This document shows, piece after piece, positions 8,624 to 16,645 of a stretch of 56,998 nucleotides of DNA. The first letter of the stretch is position 1; each line of letters begins with the position of its first letter. The notes beneath the pieces were generated by a model, which saw only the letters and a list, made by a program, of their open reading frames with translations, was not told where the DNA came from and did no database searches. Origin of the DNA: Lachnospiraceae bacterium (GTDB taxonomy: Bacteria > Bacillota > Clostridia > Lachnospirales > Lachnospiraceae); the NCBI GenBank assembly GCA_910576385.1, contig CAJTIR010000025.1, forward strand, positions 1 to 56,998, written 5' to 3'. Position numbers and translations under genes: made by a program.

Positions 8624-9268
8624 ATGGCAGTCCAGACATTTACACAGGAAGAAATCGCAAAGAACCTGAAACGAATACGGAAAGAACGGAAACTGAACCA
8701 GAAACAGTTAGCTGCCCTGTTAGACAAGTCCGAACGTACCGTCCAGAACTATGAGGCGGGGGAAACGGATTTCAGCATTTCCATGTTAAAGGATATCGCC
8801 ATTGCACTGGATATCGACTGGCGGGAGCTGATTGGAGAGCACATAGAAATTCCCATTGCCAGCCAGTCTGATATGGATAAATACCGCATTGATACTTTCG
8901 GGGACATTGTCAGCCTTTTGTTTCAAATGCAGGAAACGTATGATGTCACTATGAACTTGCAGGTTGCAAAACCACCGGAGGACAGGGAATGGAAAGCCGG
9001 CATTTCCATAGACGGAAAGGGCAGTGGGAAATACGATGCGGATTTCTGCCTGTTTCTGGAAAACTGGAGGGACAAACTGGATATGCTTTGCCACAACCTC
9101 CTTTCAATGGAACAGTACCGGGAATGGCAGAAAAAAACCGTTGCCTATTATTCCTCCGGGGCAGTTACCCCTTTGCAGGGACATCCGGATATGGAAGTTT
9201 GCGTATTGGAAAATGGAGAACACAGTTACCGTTGGAAGAATTCTAACGATGATAAGCAGAAACAATAA
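8624..9268 (+). CDS. XRE-family transcriptional regulator
   Basis: 214 residues from the ATG at 8624, preceded by AAAGGAGGT; the longer open frame to 8549 is an artefact. Residues 9-65 form a classic HTH_3 domain (IRKERKLNQKQLAALLDKSE, then RTVQNYEAGETDFSI). The C-terminal 140 residues match no family I recognise. It is divergently transcribed from the Xis-like gene, with A/T-rich DNA between them holding repeats of TTTCGT and TACGCA, so it probably represses the element's functions. Confidence 0.8.
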   Translation: MAVQTFTQEEIAKNLKRIRKERKLNQKQLAALLDKSERTVQNYEAGETDFSISMLKDIAIALDIDWRELIGEHIEIPIASQSDMDKYRIDTFGDIVSLLFQMQETYDVTMNLQVAKPPEDREWKAGISIDGKGSGKYDADFCLFLENWRDKLDMLCHNLLSMEQYREWQKKTVAYYSSGAVTPLQGHPDMEVCVLENGEHSYRWKNSNDDKQKQ

Positions 9269-9292
9269 CAGAACATTTCCAGCATACAAAAA

Positions 9293-9313
9293 GCCCCGAT
9301 ACAATACCGGGGC
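9293..9313. terminator. Possible hairpin terminator after the XRE gene
   Basis: GCCCCG and CGGGGC form a 6-bp GC stem around a 9-base loop, 25 bases after the regulator stop. No strong T run follows, so intrinsic termination is uncertain. Confidence 0.35.
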
Positions 9314-9499
9314 AAGTGACTTACAACCTGACGGCTGATATAATCACCCTAGACAAGTAGATTATATCATAGCCTTTGGATAAATGCACGAAAAATCTTT
9401 TGGCGTTCTGACGGAGATTTTTCATCGGTACTTTTGTACCTGTTACCCATTGACACAGCCCTTTGAGGGCTGACATTTTGAAAAAGGAGATGATTATTT

Positions 9500-10720
9500 A
9501 TGCCAGCATTTAAAGACAAAAAATCCGGCAAATGGTTTGCCAAGTTCTATTACAGGGACTGGCAGGGCAACAACAGGCAGAAGTGGAAACGGGGCTTTGC
9601 CACCAAAAAGGAAGCCCTTGCCTATGAACGGGAGTTTTTGGAAAAGCAGTCAAGCAATCCGGATATGACATTCCAGAGCCTGTGGGAACTTTATCTGGAG
9701 GATATGACCGCCAGACTGAAATTTTCCACCATACAGACAAAGAAGCATATCTGTGAAACAAAGATACTTCCTTTCTTTGGCAATAAGGCTGTTAATGAAA
9801 TCAAGGCATCCGATATCCGTAGATGGCAGAATATGCTGATTAATTCCGGGAAGAATTATTCCGAAACGTATCTGAAAACCATCAACAACCAACTGGTGGC
9901 GGTTATTAACTATGCCAGAAGGTATTATGACCTGAACACCAACCCCTGCGGACAGGCAGGCAGTATCGGAAAAAGCAGGGCGGAGGAAATGCAGTACTGG
10001 ACTCTGGAGGAATACCTTGCTTTCCGGGAGGGCATAAAGGACAAGATTTTTTCTTACCTGTGCTTTGAAGTCCTTTACTGGACCGGACTCCGGGAGGGCG
10101 AACTCCTTGCGTTGACCGCTGCGGACATTGACCTTGACGGGAAAATAATTGACGTAAACAAAACTTACAGCCGCCTGCATGGGGAGGACATCATAACCAC
10201 ACCCAAGACAAGAAAGAGCAAACGGAAAGTCCCGATACCGGATTTTCTCTGTGAGGAACTTAGGGAATATATCCATGCGAAATATTGCCTGCAGCCCACA
10301 GACAGGCTTTTCCCTTACACCAAGTCATTCCTCTCCCATGAGATGATTCGAGGCTGCAAGAAAACGGGTGTAAAAAAGATAAGAATCCACGACATCCGGC
10401 ACTCGCACGCCAGTTTATTAATCAATCAGGGTTGTGATGCCCTTATCCTCGCTGACCGTCTGGGACATGAAAAGGTATCTACTACATTAAATACCTACTC
10501 GCACCTGTTCCCACACAAACAGCAGTCCCTTGTGGAATCACTGGAATCCCTCGGAGCAGCAGCACAGCCTGCACCGGAGCCACCGGATGGGGATTTGTCA
10601 CTGATAACGCTGTCGGGAATAGACGATATCCCGGACACCGTACCAATTCCGGCAATGCTGCCGGAAAAAGAAAAGGCACCGGGAAAGGTTATCCCAATGC
10701 CGATTCGCAAGGTGATGTAG
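9500..10720 (+). CDS. Tyrosine integrase of element 1 (Tn916 Int-like)
   Basis: 406 residues with a strong AAAAAGGAGATG upstream. The order is an N-terminal AP2-like arm-binding domain (SGKWFAKFYYRDWQGN), a SAM-like core-binding domain (residues 55-155), and a catalytic domain with Arg in GLREGELLAL, His-x-x-Arg in HDIRHSHASLL, His in RLGHEKVSTTLN and nucleophile Tyr in NTYSHLF. A Pro-rich tail of about 60 residues follows. It is a close relative of the integrase at 18110-19195. Its 3' end faces the repeat pair and att-like core at 10787-10880. Confidence 0.92.
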   Translation: MPAFKDKKSGKWFAKFYYRDWQGNNRQKWKRGFATKKEALAYEREFLEKQSSNPDMTFQSLWELYLEDMTARLKFSTIQTKKHICETKILPFFGNKAVNEIKASDIRRWQNMLINSGKNYSETYLKTINNQLVAVINYARRYYDLNTNPCGQAGSIGKSRAEEMQYWTLEEYLAFREGIKDKIFSYLCFEVLYWTGLREGELLALTAADIDLDGKIIDVNKTYSRLHGEDIITTPKTRKSKRKVPIPDFLCEELREYIHAKYCLQPTDRLFPYTKSFLSHEMIRGCKKTGVKKIRIHDIRHSHASLLINQGCDALILADRLGHEKVSTTLNTYSHLFPHKQQSLVESLESLGAAAQPAPEPPDGDLSLITLSGIDDIPDTVPIPAMLPEKEKAPGKVIPMPIRKVM

Positions 10721-10786
10721 AATCACTTTGAATTCAAGTCAATATATGATTTGTTGCTGTATCATGCGGAAATGGGTGCTACTGGT

Positions 10787-10880
10787 TTTAGTAGCAATTT
10801 AGTAGCAGTAGAGCCATGCAAGTCCCGGAACGCCCTGTTTATAAGGGTTTTCGAGGGTGTGGCTACTACTCGAACTCCCT
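10787..10880. other. Att-like end of element 1: arm repeats, hairpin and guaA-like core
   Basis: TTTAGTAGCA occurs twice, 11 bases apart (10787, 10798), like integrase arm sites. Then CGCCCTGTTTATAAGGG forms a small hairpin. Then TACTACTCGAACTCC (around 10864-10877) resembles the true guaA 3' end at 49617-49630 (TACTATTCGAACTC). The order repeat pair, hairpin, core is the same as beside guaA. This suggests a degenerate attachment junction, by inference. The rest of the interval to 11091 is A/T-rich without a gene. Confidence 0.45.
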
Positions 10881-10978
10881 ATAACTATAACATAATTGTT
10901 AGATATTTAATTGCTTTTTAAGGGATTTTATCGCTATAATATCTATATTTTACGCCTTATTTACAGTTTCAGAGCAAA

Positions 10979-11001
10979 CAGGTATCATACAGGTATCACA
11001 G
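10979..11001. repeat. AGGTATCA repeat pair, left copy
   Basis: CAGGTATCATACAGGTATCA and the bases after it repeat, in the same orientation, the sequence at 49540-49562 beside guaA. Paired short repeats of this kind are typical integrase arm-binding sites. Confidence 0.5.
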
Positions 11002-11025
11002 ATTTTCTCCTTGACTGCCATATCT

Positions 11026-11045
11026 ACATGGTGCTAGCACCATGT
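11026..11045. repeat. Perfect 20-bp palindrome, copy 1
   Basis: ACATGGTGCTAGCACCATGT is fully self-complementary. An identical copy lies at 13827-13846, and no third copy was noticed. It sits 47 bases beyond the stop of the MORC-like gene. It could be an operator for a dimeric regulator or the scar or border of a cargo insertion. Confidence 0.6.
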
Positions 11046-11091
11046 AATACAACTGCCAACCAAAAGCCAATCATCACATAATCAAATTTTT

Positions 11092-13095
11092 CTAATCCAA
11101 TACTACTTCTTGTGGCATCTTTGAAGAACTCGCATTTTCTTGTTGCAATATTTCTTCTCTGGTTTTTCCAGTAGAAGCAATTATTCGTTCCTGTTCTAAT
11201 TGTAACTTACTGTATAGGAAATCATAATTAATTTCAAAATCTGTAAAAATTTCCCTCCATGTTTTCACATATATTTTACAGTTATCCACATAGTAGACTA
11301 ATGACCTTTCGCCATGGCTTTTTGCGTTTAATATTTCTCTTTTTATATCGTTATTATATTTATTTCCTATTAAATAAAATTCCCATTCAATATTATCCGC
11401 TTTAAAATTAGGTTCTTCAATTATTGTAGCCATATATTTTTTTACCTGATTGAGTTCCTTCATAGATAAATTTATTTTGGGATGTTTTAATTCGACAACA
11501 ATACATCTTTTAATATCTCCATCTGGCATCTGCCTTACGGCAAAAATATCCATCTGCTTTTTTGCATTATCACTGTCTATTTTAACTGTTCCTTTCTTTT
11601 TCCTTTCACCAGTTAATAAAAAAGTAAATCTTCTCAATGCTTCTTCAAAACTTGGCTCCTCTGCTGAAACCAAATGATATTTTTCACCTAATAGCCAATA
11701 ATTATTTTCAATAAAGGGTTGTATAGCATTAATTTCTCCTGCATCAATATCTTCATTAAATACCAATTTTTTTAGATTTGCTACACTCTTTGCTCTATCT
11801 TTCAATAACTGTACAGTTTTATTCACACGTGATAATGACGTATATTTTAAAGTATCAGCTAATTCATCCCTTTCCTCAGCCGTCATATCAATAACATTTT
11901 CCATAATCTCCACAAAACTATCAATTTCCCCGTTTTCCATTAATATGTCAAACATTCTGACAACAACTTTAATCTGTTTATTATCAAGCCCTCCCAACAG
12001 CCTAGGCTCAATATAATAGACAGTTGACAACAATTCATCCAAGCATTCTTTCTTGTATTTATCAACCGGATTATTTAAATTGTATTCTGGATAAGCTTCT
12101 TTATCTTCTAACTTGTCTAAAAATTTCTTTGTGCTTACACGTATAAAGGGATTTCTCTTTTCTCTAATATATTTATCTATTTCTCTTTTTATATACTTAA
12201 ACGCCTCATCTTCTCTATTTTTACCTACAACCTCTAGCCTTAACTGACCATTAGATTTCGAAAAAGAGAAATTATCAAACAGTGTACTGGAAATATACAC
12301 ACTATGAAAAAAATCATCTCCCTTATTATTTAACGTTGTATTTTCCTTATATACTTCCATTCCTTTAGAATTTAAATAATAATATTTTGAATATTCTTGA
12401 TGTAATTTTTTCTCCCAACGGCAAAACACAATATCAAATTCATATCCTTCATATCTATATTGTTTATATTCTTTATCTTTTAAAAGATTTGAATAATCTA
12501 ATTTCTTCCCATTAAATAAAAGTTGAATATTTCTTTTTTGATTTAATTCAATAAACCAAGCAAAATCTGTTTTTACAAATTCAATAATTTCGCTCACTAA
12601 AACTTCTTCATTTATATCATCAAATTCTACAACCGTACCCGTACTACCATCTTGCAATTCTTTGGGCTCACTTGCTGCATAGTCATCTAAACCGTTTTCT
12701 GCAATTTCTATTGTGTATTTAAACGTTCTATTGTCATCATTATAAACTGTTGTCCATTTGGCAACACGAGCAAATGTAAAAAAAGTCAATCTGCCAATCC
12801 CATTTTTCCCATGAATGAGGGAGCTATTATTATTTTCATTTTTATACAACATTTTATTAGATTCATAGAATGGTTTAAATTTTTTATCTAAAGACCTGAA
12901 ATCAATGCCACACCCATTATCAATAATAGTAATTTTATTGATTCCTTCTATTGCATTAGCATCAATTTGAACATCAATTTTAGTAGCATCAGCATCATAG
13001 CCATTCCAAATATATTCTGCAATAGCTTCTACTGGCGAAAACTTTCTTAATACTCTTTTAATACCATTACTACCTAAAATTATTTTTTCTGACAT
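11092..13095 (-). CDS. MORC-like GHKL ATPase fused to a PD-(D/E)XK-type nuclease domain
   Basis: 667 residues. The N-terminal ATPase of Hsp90/MORC type has N box EAIAEYIWNGYDADAT (about 23-38), IIDNGCGID (about 57-65) and the flexible lid HGKNGIGRLTFF (about 93-104). The middle is helical. The C-terminal domain (about 500-620) has the spacing of a restriction-like fold: DSDNAKKQMDIFAVR, then CIVVELKHPK (D...ExK), then a helix with NQVKKYM. ATPase plus nuclease in one chain, on a mobile element and strongly A/T-rich relative to neighbours, suggests an anti-phage or anti-plasmid effector. No named system was recognised. Confidence 0.72.
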   Translation of the reverse strand: MSEKIILGSNGIKRVLRKFSPVEAIAEYIWNGYDADATKIDVQIDANAIEGINKITIIDNGCGIDFRSLDKKFKPFYESNKMLYKNENNNSSLIHGKNGIGRLTFFTFARVAKWTTVYNDDNRTFKYTIEIAENGLDDYAASEPKELQDGSTGTVVEFDDINEEVLVSEIIEFVKTDFAWFIELNQKRNIQLLFNGKKLDYSNLLKDKEYKQYRYEGYEFDIVFCRWEKKLHQEYSKYYYLNSKGMEVYKENTTLNNKGDDFFHSVYISSTLFDNFSFSKSNGQLRLEVVGKNREDEAFKYIKREIDKYIREKRNPFIRVSTKKFLDKLEDKEAYPEYNLNNPVDKYKKECLDELLSTVYYIEPRLLGGLDNKQIKVVVRMFDILMENGEIDSFVEIMENVIDMTAEERDELADTLKYTSLSRVNKTVQLLKDRAKSVANLKKLVFNEDIDAGEINAIQPFIENNYWLLGEKYHLVSAEEPSFEEALRRFTFLLTGERKKKGTVKIDSDNAKKQMDIFAVRQMPDGDIKRCIVVELKHPKINLSMKELNQVKKYMATIIEEPNFKADNIEWEFYLIGNKYNNDIKREILNAKSHGERSLVYYVDNCKIYVKTWREIFTDFEINYDFLYSKLQLEQERIIASTGKTREEILQQENASSSKMPQEVVLD

Positions 13096-13166
13096 AATTT
13101 TTCACTCCATTAAATTTATTAATGAATATATATTTTTATATACTGAATAAGAAAAACTGGGCAGTA

Positions 13167-13583
13167 TTACCTGCCCCTATGCTTTTCTTTCCTCTTCTGC
13201 TGTTTCAGTTCATACTGCCGCTGTTTCTCTGCTTCTCGTTGTTCCCGGCTCATAGTCTTGCGTTCAGTTTTCAACTGCTCCTGCTGTAATTTCAAAGCCT
13301 GTTGCGATTTTGTTCCTATCCCGGTATTCAGTACCTGTTTTCGTACCTCACGCTGTACCCGTTTAGGATTGCGACCAGTTTCTTTTACATCAGTTGACAC
13401 AGCCGGACTAAATCGCAACCGATAGTAATTTTTCAGAACGAAATCATATATTTCATAGTCTTTTGGTTCTGCACCAAACGTAACCTTACACACAGATAGC
13501 TTTCCATCTGATACCCGCTCAAACACTCCGACCCAAAAGGGCTCTTCAAAAAATACCGTCAGCTTTCCCGATACTTTGTCCAT
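13167..13583 (-). CDS. yjdF: YjdF family protein (DUF2992)
   Basis: 138 residues. The N-terminal half (GKLTVFFEEPFWVGVFER, then SVCKVTFGAEPKDYEIYDFV) and the basic C-terminal tail rich in EQREAEKQRQYELK are typical of YjdF. Its biochemical role is not established. In many Firmicutes its gene is controlled by a riboswitch that binds azaaromatic compounds. It has a strong AAGGAGG 9 bases before the ATG and a conserved-looking structured leader upstream. Confidence 0.85.
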   Translation of the reverse strand: MDKVSGKLTVFFEEPFWVGVFERVSDGKLSVCKVTFGAEPKDYEIYDFVLKNYYRLRFSPAVSTDVKETGRNPKRVQREVRKQVLNTGIGTKSQQALKLQQEQLKTERKTMSREQREAEKQRQYELKQQKRKEKHRGR

Positions 13584-13597
13584 GACAATTCCTCCTT

Positions 13598-13735
13598 AAA
13601 ATGATTGTAATGAACAAAGAACGGACGACCCTAAGGAGGGAGGGCTACTTACACCAAATCGGTGCGACTGGACTACCTACCAGTACTGCAAGATTACCTT
13701 GCGTTGTGTTTTTATCTTTGCCCCTATATATTACC
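13598..13735 (-). ncRNA. Probable yjdF-motif riboswitch
   Basis: The minus-strand leader directly before yjdF contains ACAACGCAAGGUAAUCUUGC, a pairing GUAGGUAGUCCAGUCG, the small hairpin CACCGAUUUGGUG, and GUAGCCCUCCCUCCUUAGGG shortly before the ribosome binding site. Position, GC content in an A/T-rich neighbourhood, and the multi-stem appearance fit the azaaromatic-sensing yjdF RNA. The call rests mainly on gene context; covariance was not tested. Confidence 0.6.
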
Positions 13736-13826
13736 ACATAACCGCTTATTTTGCTATAAAAATGTGGCAATTCGCTTAATAGTGTGAACTGCCACATTAT
13801 CACATTTTCCTTATCCGAATTAACTT

Positions 13827-13846
13827 ACATGGTGCTAGCACCATGT
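13827..13846. repeat. Perfect 20-bp palindrome, copy 2
   Basis: Identical to 11026-11045. It lies between the yjdF leader and the 3' end of the methyltransferase gene. The two copies bracket the MORC-like gene and yjdF as a 2.8-kb unit. Confidence 0.6.
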
Positions 13847-13901
13847 TCAAATCATTACTAAAGAAAAATATTCTCCTTTCTTACAGACGAAAATTTGATG
13901 C

Positions 13902-14507
13902 TCATTTTTCAGCTTTAAGAAACACCCCTTTTCCTTTTCTATAAACCTGCACTGTTTTAAATCCACAATTATAAAAGATTTCCCTTAACTCTTTTTCGCT
14001 GTATATTCTTACATCTCCACTTTTTGAAAAGGGAAACCATAATTTATTTGCTATAAATCTGACTACTGCTCCAAAATTAGGGTCAGCTATATACACTGTA
14101 CCGTTTTTCTTTAAAACTCTTTTGCACTCATTTACAAAGCCTTGCGGATTGTCAAAATGATGAAACGCACAACATACAGTTATAATATCAATACTTTCAT
14201 TACTCCATTCAAGCGGATAGCATGGTTTGACCTCAAAACTCATATTAGGGTATCGCATCTTTGCAGAACAAATCATGTTCTCAGATATATCTATTCCATT
14301 TGCTTGAATTTTTGCTTTTTTCGATAATTCCCGCAACAAAGTTCCATTTCCACATGCAACATCAAGGACAACATTACCCTCATGCAAATCTATAGTGTTA
14401 GATAGTTCCATAATATGAAATCTTGTATATTGTCCTTCCCTTGACGCATCATATTCAGATGCTATTTTATTGTATGCAATTCTTGATTCTTCTGTTTTCT
14501 TATTCAC
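13902..14507 (-). CDS. Class I SAM-dependent methyltransferase
   Basis: 201 residues. Motif I is VVLDVACGNGTLLREL (about 47-62), the acidic residue after motif II lies in ANGIDISENMI, and the post-motif CCAFHHFDNPQGFV fits Methyltransf_11/UbiE-type enzymes. It probably acts on a small molecule. The substrate cannot be told from sequence. It resembles cargo methyltransferases found beside mobilization genes. Confidence 0.75.
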   Translation of the reverse strand: MNKKTEESRIAYNKIASEYDASREGQYTRFHIMELSNTIDLHEGNVVLDVACGNGTLLRELSKKAKIQANGIDISENMICSAKMRYPNMSFEVKPCYPLEWSNESIDIITVCCAFHHFDNPQGFVNECKRVLKKNGTVYIADPNFGAVVRFIANKLWFPFSKSGDVRIYSEKELREIFYNCGFKTVQVYRKGKGVFLKAEK

Positions 14508-14609
14508 GTTATCCCCTCGCTCCTGATCTCTCCATTTGATTATACTACTTCCATTCTCTGTTTGCCATTATAAAATTTAGGGCATAGCAACCGCCACGCT
14601 CCATATTTC

Positions 14610-14924
14610 TTATCGCTCCAACGATTTTTCTATTTTGTATTTCTGTCCTTCTAAATCGTTCTGTTTTTCATACAGATTATTTCGTTCTTTGCACAGTTCT
14701 TTCATGCGCTCCAACTGTGCCCGCACTCCCTCCCGGCAATCCGGCTCTATCTTCTTATATTCCCCGGTCAGATTACGGATTGTATTATTGTTTTGCTTTA
14801 TCTGCTCCGACAGGCATACCCAGTCTATCAGATTTTGCACTTCCTCATCTGTTTCGTAAAGGTCTGTTTCTGCTACGATTTTAGCGCACATCCGTATCAT
14901 AACTTTTTTCTCCATGTCCGTCAT
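14610..14924 (-). CDS. Small coiled-coil protein downstream of the MobV relaxase
   Basis: 104 residues, highly charged and predicted mostly helical (EYKKIEPDCREGVRAQLERM, then KELCKERNNLYEKQNDLEGQ). It starts 20 bases after the relaxase stop in the same direction, behind AGGGGATTGATAGGAT. No family was recognised. An accessory role in mobilization is plausible from position alone. Confidence 0.6.
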   Translation of the reverse strand: MTDMEKKVMIRMCAKIVAETDLYETDEEVQNLIDWVCLSEQIKQNNNTIRNLTGEYKKIEPDCREGVRAQLERMKELCKERNNLYEKQNDLEGQKYKIEKSLER

Positions 14925-14943
14925 ATCCTATCAATCCCCTTTC

Positions 14944-16314
14944 CTATCGGCTCACTTCAAAGGCACGTTTCGGACGTTTATTTGCCCGTTCTGCCTGCTC
15001 TAATGCCTTTGACCGTTCCACTATCGACTGCACCTGTTCTCTGCCTAAATGACGCTCCAAACGCCCCAAATCAGACACTTTTTCCTGTAATCGGTTTATG
15101 GTGTCGCTCTGCTCCATAACCTTATCCGTCAAGCGGTTAATCTGCTTTTGTTGTCCGTCCACTTTGGCAGTCAACTTCTTTCCCTGCTCCGTAAGTTGTA
15201 CGCATTTGATAGTCAAATTTTTTACAACCTCTTTCAATTTCTCCACAAGCGGAAGTGCCTTTTTATCCCGGTATGCCTTTGCACTCATCAATGCGCTCGG
15301 CTCTGCCAACTGCCATTTCACATCTTCATCATACGCATGTATATTGCGCTCCATGACTTCCTTTGACTGTACCATTTTGTTGATTTCCTGCTGTAACTTT
15401 TTCTGCTGTTTCTCCAACTTTTCATTTTCGGATAACAGCTTTTCTTTATCCCCTGTCAGTGTTTCCGTCTGTTCTTTTAGAAAATGATTTGTAGCGGAAA
15501 GTTCTGATACTTCCTGTCGGATTGCTTCGCCCTCTTTCCGTATTTGCTCCGTTTCCCGTCCTGCCGCTATCTGCTGATAAAGAATGGAAGATAATTCCTC
15601 TTTACTGCCGGAGATTGTCTGTTCCAGCTCTGCAACCTCTTTTGCACGTTCCTTTTTCTCAAAATCCAAAACCGATAAATGCTTCTCATGTGTTCCCTTT
15701 TTCTCCCACTCAATATCATGCTTTAGCATAATCTCCGCAAGATGTTCTTTCTCTGCCGCTACCCACTGGTTACGTTCCGTTTCGCTCCTTGTGCCGCCTT
15801 TGAAGCCAAGTTCTGCCAGTGCCTTTTTTAATGACACCCTTGTTTCAAGCCCTCTCTTGCTTCCAGTCGTATAGGGTACGAAATCTATATGCAGATGCGG
15901 TGTGGCTTCGTCCATGTGGAGATAGGCAGAGAACACTCTCAATGTGGGATTGCGCCGCTGAAAGTCCTGCATATATTCATCAAGTATTTTCGCCGCAAGC
16001 TGTCCGTCCTCTGTCTTTGCCCCCATATCGTCCTTGTTGCCTATCTGCAAAATAATCTCATGGAATGGCTTCTCCTGTTTCCCGGAACAGATTTTCTCAT
16101 AATAATCATTAATTATGCGGTCACTTCTGGTCTGCTTCTCGTTGTACCGGGCGAGTGCTTCATCAAATAATTCGTGGTATACGTCTTTGATATTTTCGTT
16201 GCAGTATTCTACGTTCAAACAACTCCGTTCCGGGTCAGTGTTCTTTGCGTGGAATTTTCTGCTGTTATGGTTGACAGATCCTTTCCCTGTCATAACGCTG
16301 ATAGTCCGCTTCAA
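14944..16314 (-). CDS. MobV (Mob/Pre) family relaxase
   Basis: 456 residues. The N-terminal domain has the Mob/Pre signature, with an N-rich start (GKGSVNHNSRKFHAKN) and the metal-binding histidines in HMDEATPHLHIDFVPY (about residues 127-142). Residues 220-440 are a long coiled coil. The first residues MKRTISVM come from a TTG at 16314 with AAAGGGAAA upstream. The in-frame ATG at 16293 has no clear ribosome site, so TTG is preferred. It makes a site-specific nick at oriT for conjugal mobilization. The hairpin-rich stretch just upstream is the likely oriT. Confidence 0.88.
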   Translation of the reverse strand: MKRTISVMTGKGSVNHNSRKFHAKNTDPERSCLNVEYCNENIKDVYHELFDEALARYNEKQTRSDRIINDYYEKICSGKQEKPFHEIILQIGNKDDMGAKTEDGQLAAKILDEYMQDFQRRNPTLRVFSAYLHMDEATPHLHIDFVPYTTGSKRGLETRVSLKKALAELGFKGGTRSETERNQWVAAEKEHLAEIMLKHDIEWEKKGTHEKHLSVLDFEKKERAKEVAELEQTISGSKEELSSILYQQIAAGRETEQIRKEGEAIRQEVSELSATNHFLKEQTETLTGDKEKLLSENEKLEKQQKKLQQEINKMVQSKEVMERNIHAYDEDVKWQLAEPSALMSAKAYRDKKALPLVEKLKEVVKNLTIKCVQLTEQGKKLTAKVDGQQKQINRLTDKVMEQSDTINRLQEKVSDLGRLERHLGREQVQSIVERSKALEQAERANKRPKRAFEVSR

Positions 16315-16370
16315 TCAATTTCCCTTTCTCCCTATCGGGTAATGAGCGCCGGATACGGCGCATAGCCTTT

Positions 16371-16631
16371 GTTACTTTCTGCGAAAGTAACGCAAAAGCA
16401 CTTTTGTCAGCTACGCCAACAAAAATGCAACCTGCAAGCAGGTTTTGCGCCCTGCCGGGGGCTACCGTCCTAACGGACGGTGGGCGGCTTTTCGCCGCCT
16501 TGATACCGCAGCTTCCCTGCTTTCTCTCAACAGCGCAACATTGCAATGTCTATAATTTTTGCAACCTTGCAATCTTCAAGAGCGCAATTCCAAGACTGCA
16601 AAATTCTAATACCCTGCATTGTTGCGCTGTT
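16371..16631. other. Hairpin cluster upstream of the MobV relaxase (candidate oriT)
   Basis: Four inverted repeats crowd a GC-rich gene-free stretch: GTTACTTTC-TGC-GAAAGTAAC (16371-16391), ACCGTCC-TAAC-GGACGGT (16464-16481), GGCGGC-TTTTC-GCCGCC (16483-16499), and AACAGCGCAACA (16529-16540) paired with TGTTGCGCTGTT (16620-16631). It lies between the relaxase start and the RepA-like gene end. The last stem could also be a terminator or a replication origin for the excised circle. Confidence 0.5.
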
Positions 16632-16645
16632 ACCTTGCCTGTCCG

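Larger units (their letters stand above)
3378..10880. mobile_element. Integrative mobilizable element 1 (approximate extent)
   Basis: A MOBP relaxase, MobC, candidate oriT, ParM-like actin with a putative partner, HTH proteins and a tyrosine integrase form one module. The integrase is the last gene and points at paired arm-type repeats and a guaA-like core near 10870. The right limit is inferred from that att-like sequence. No matching left att was found, so the left end may lie anywhere left of 3378, and the agr locus could belong to it. Confidence 0.55.
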
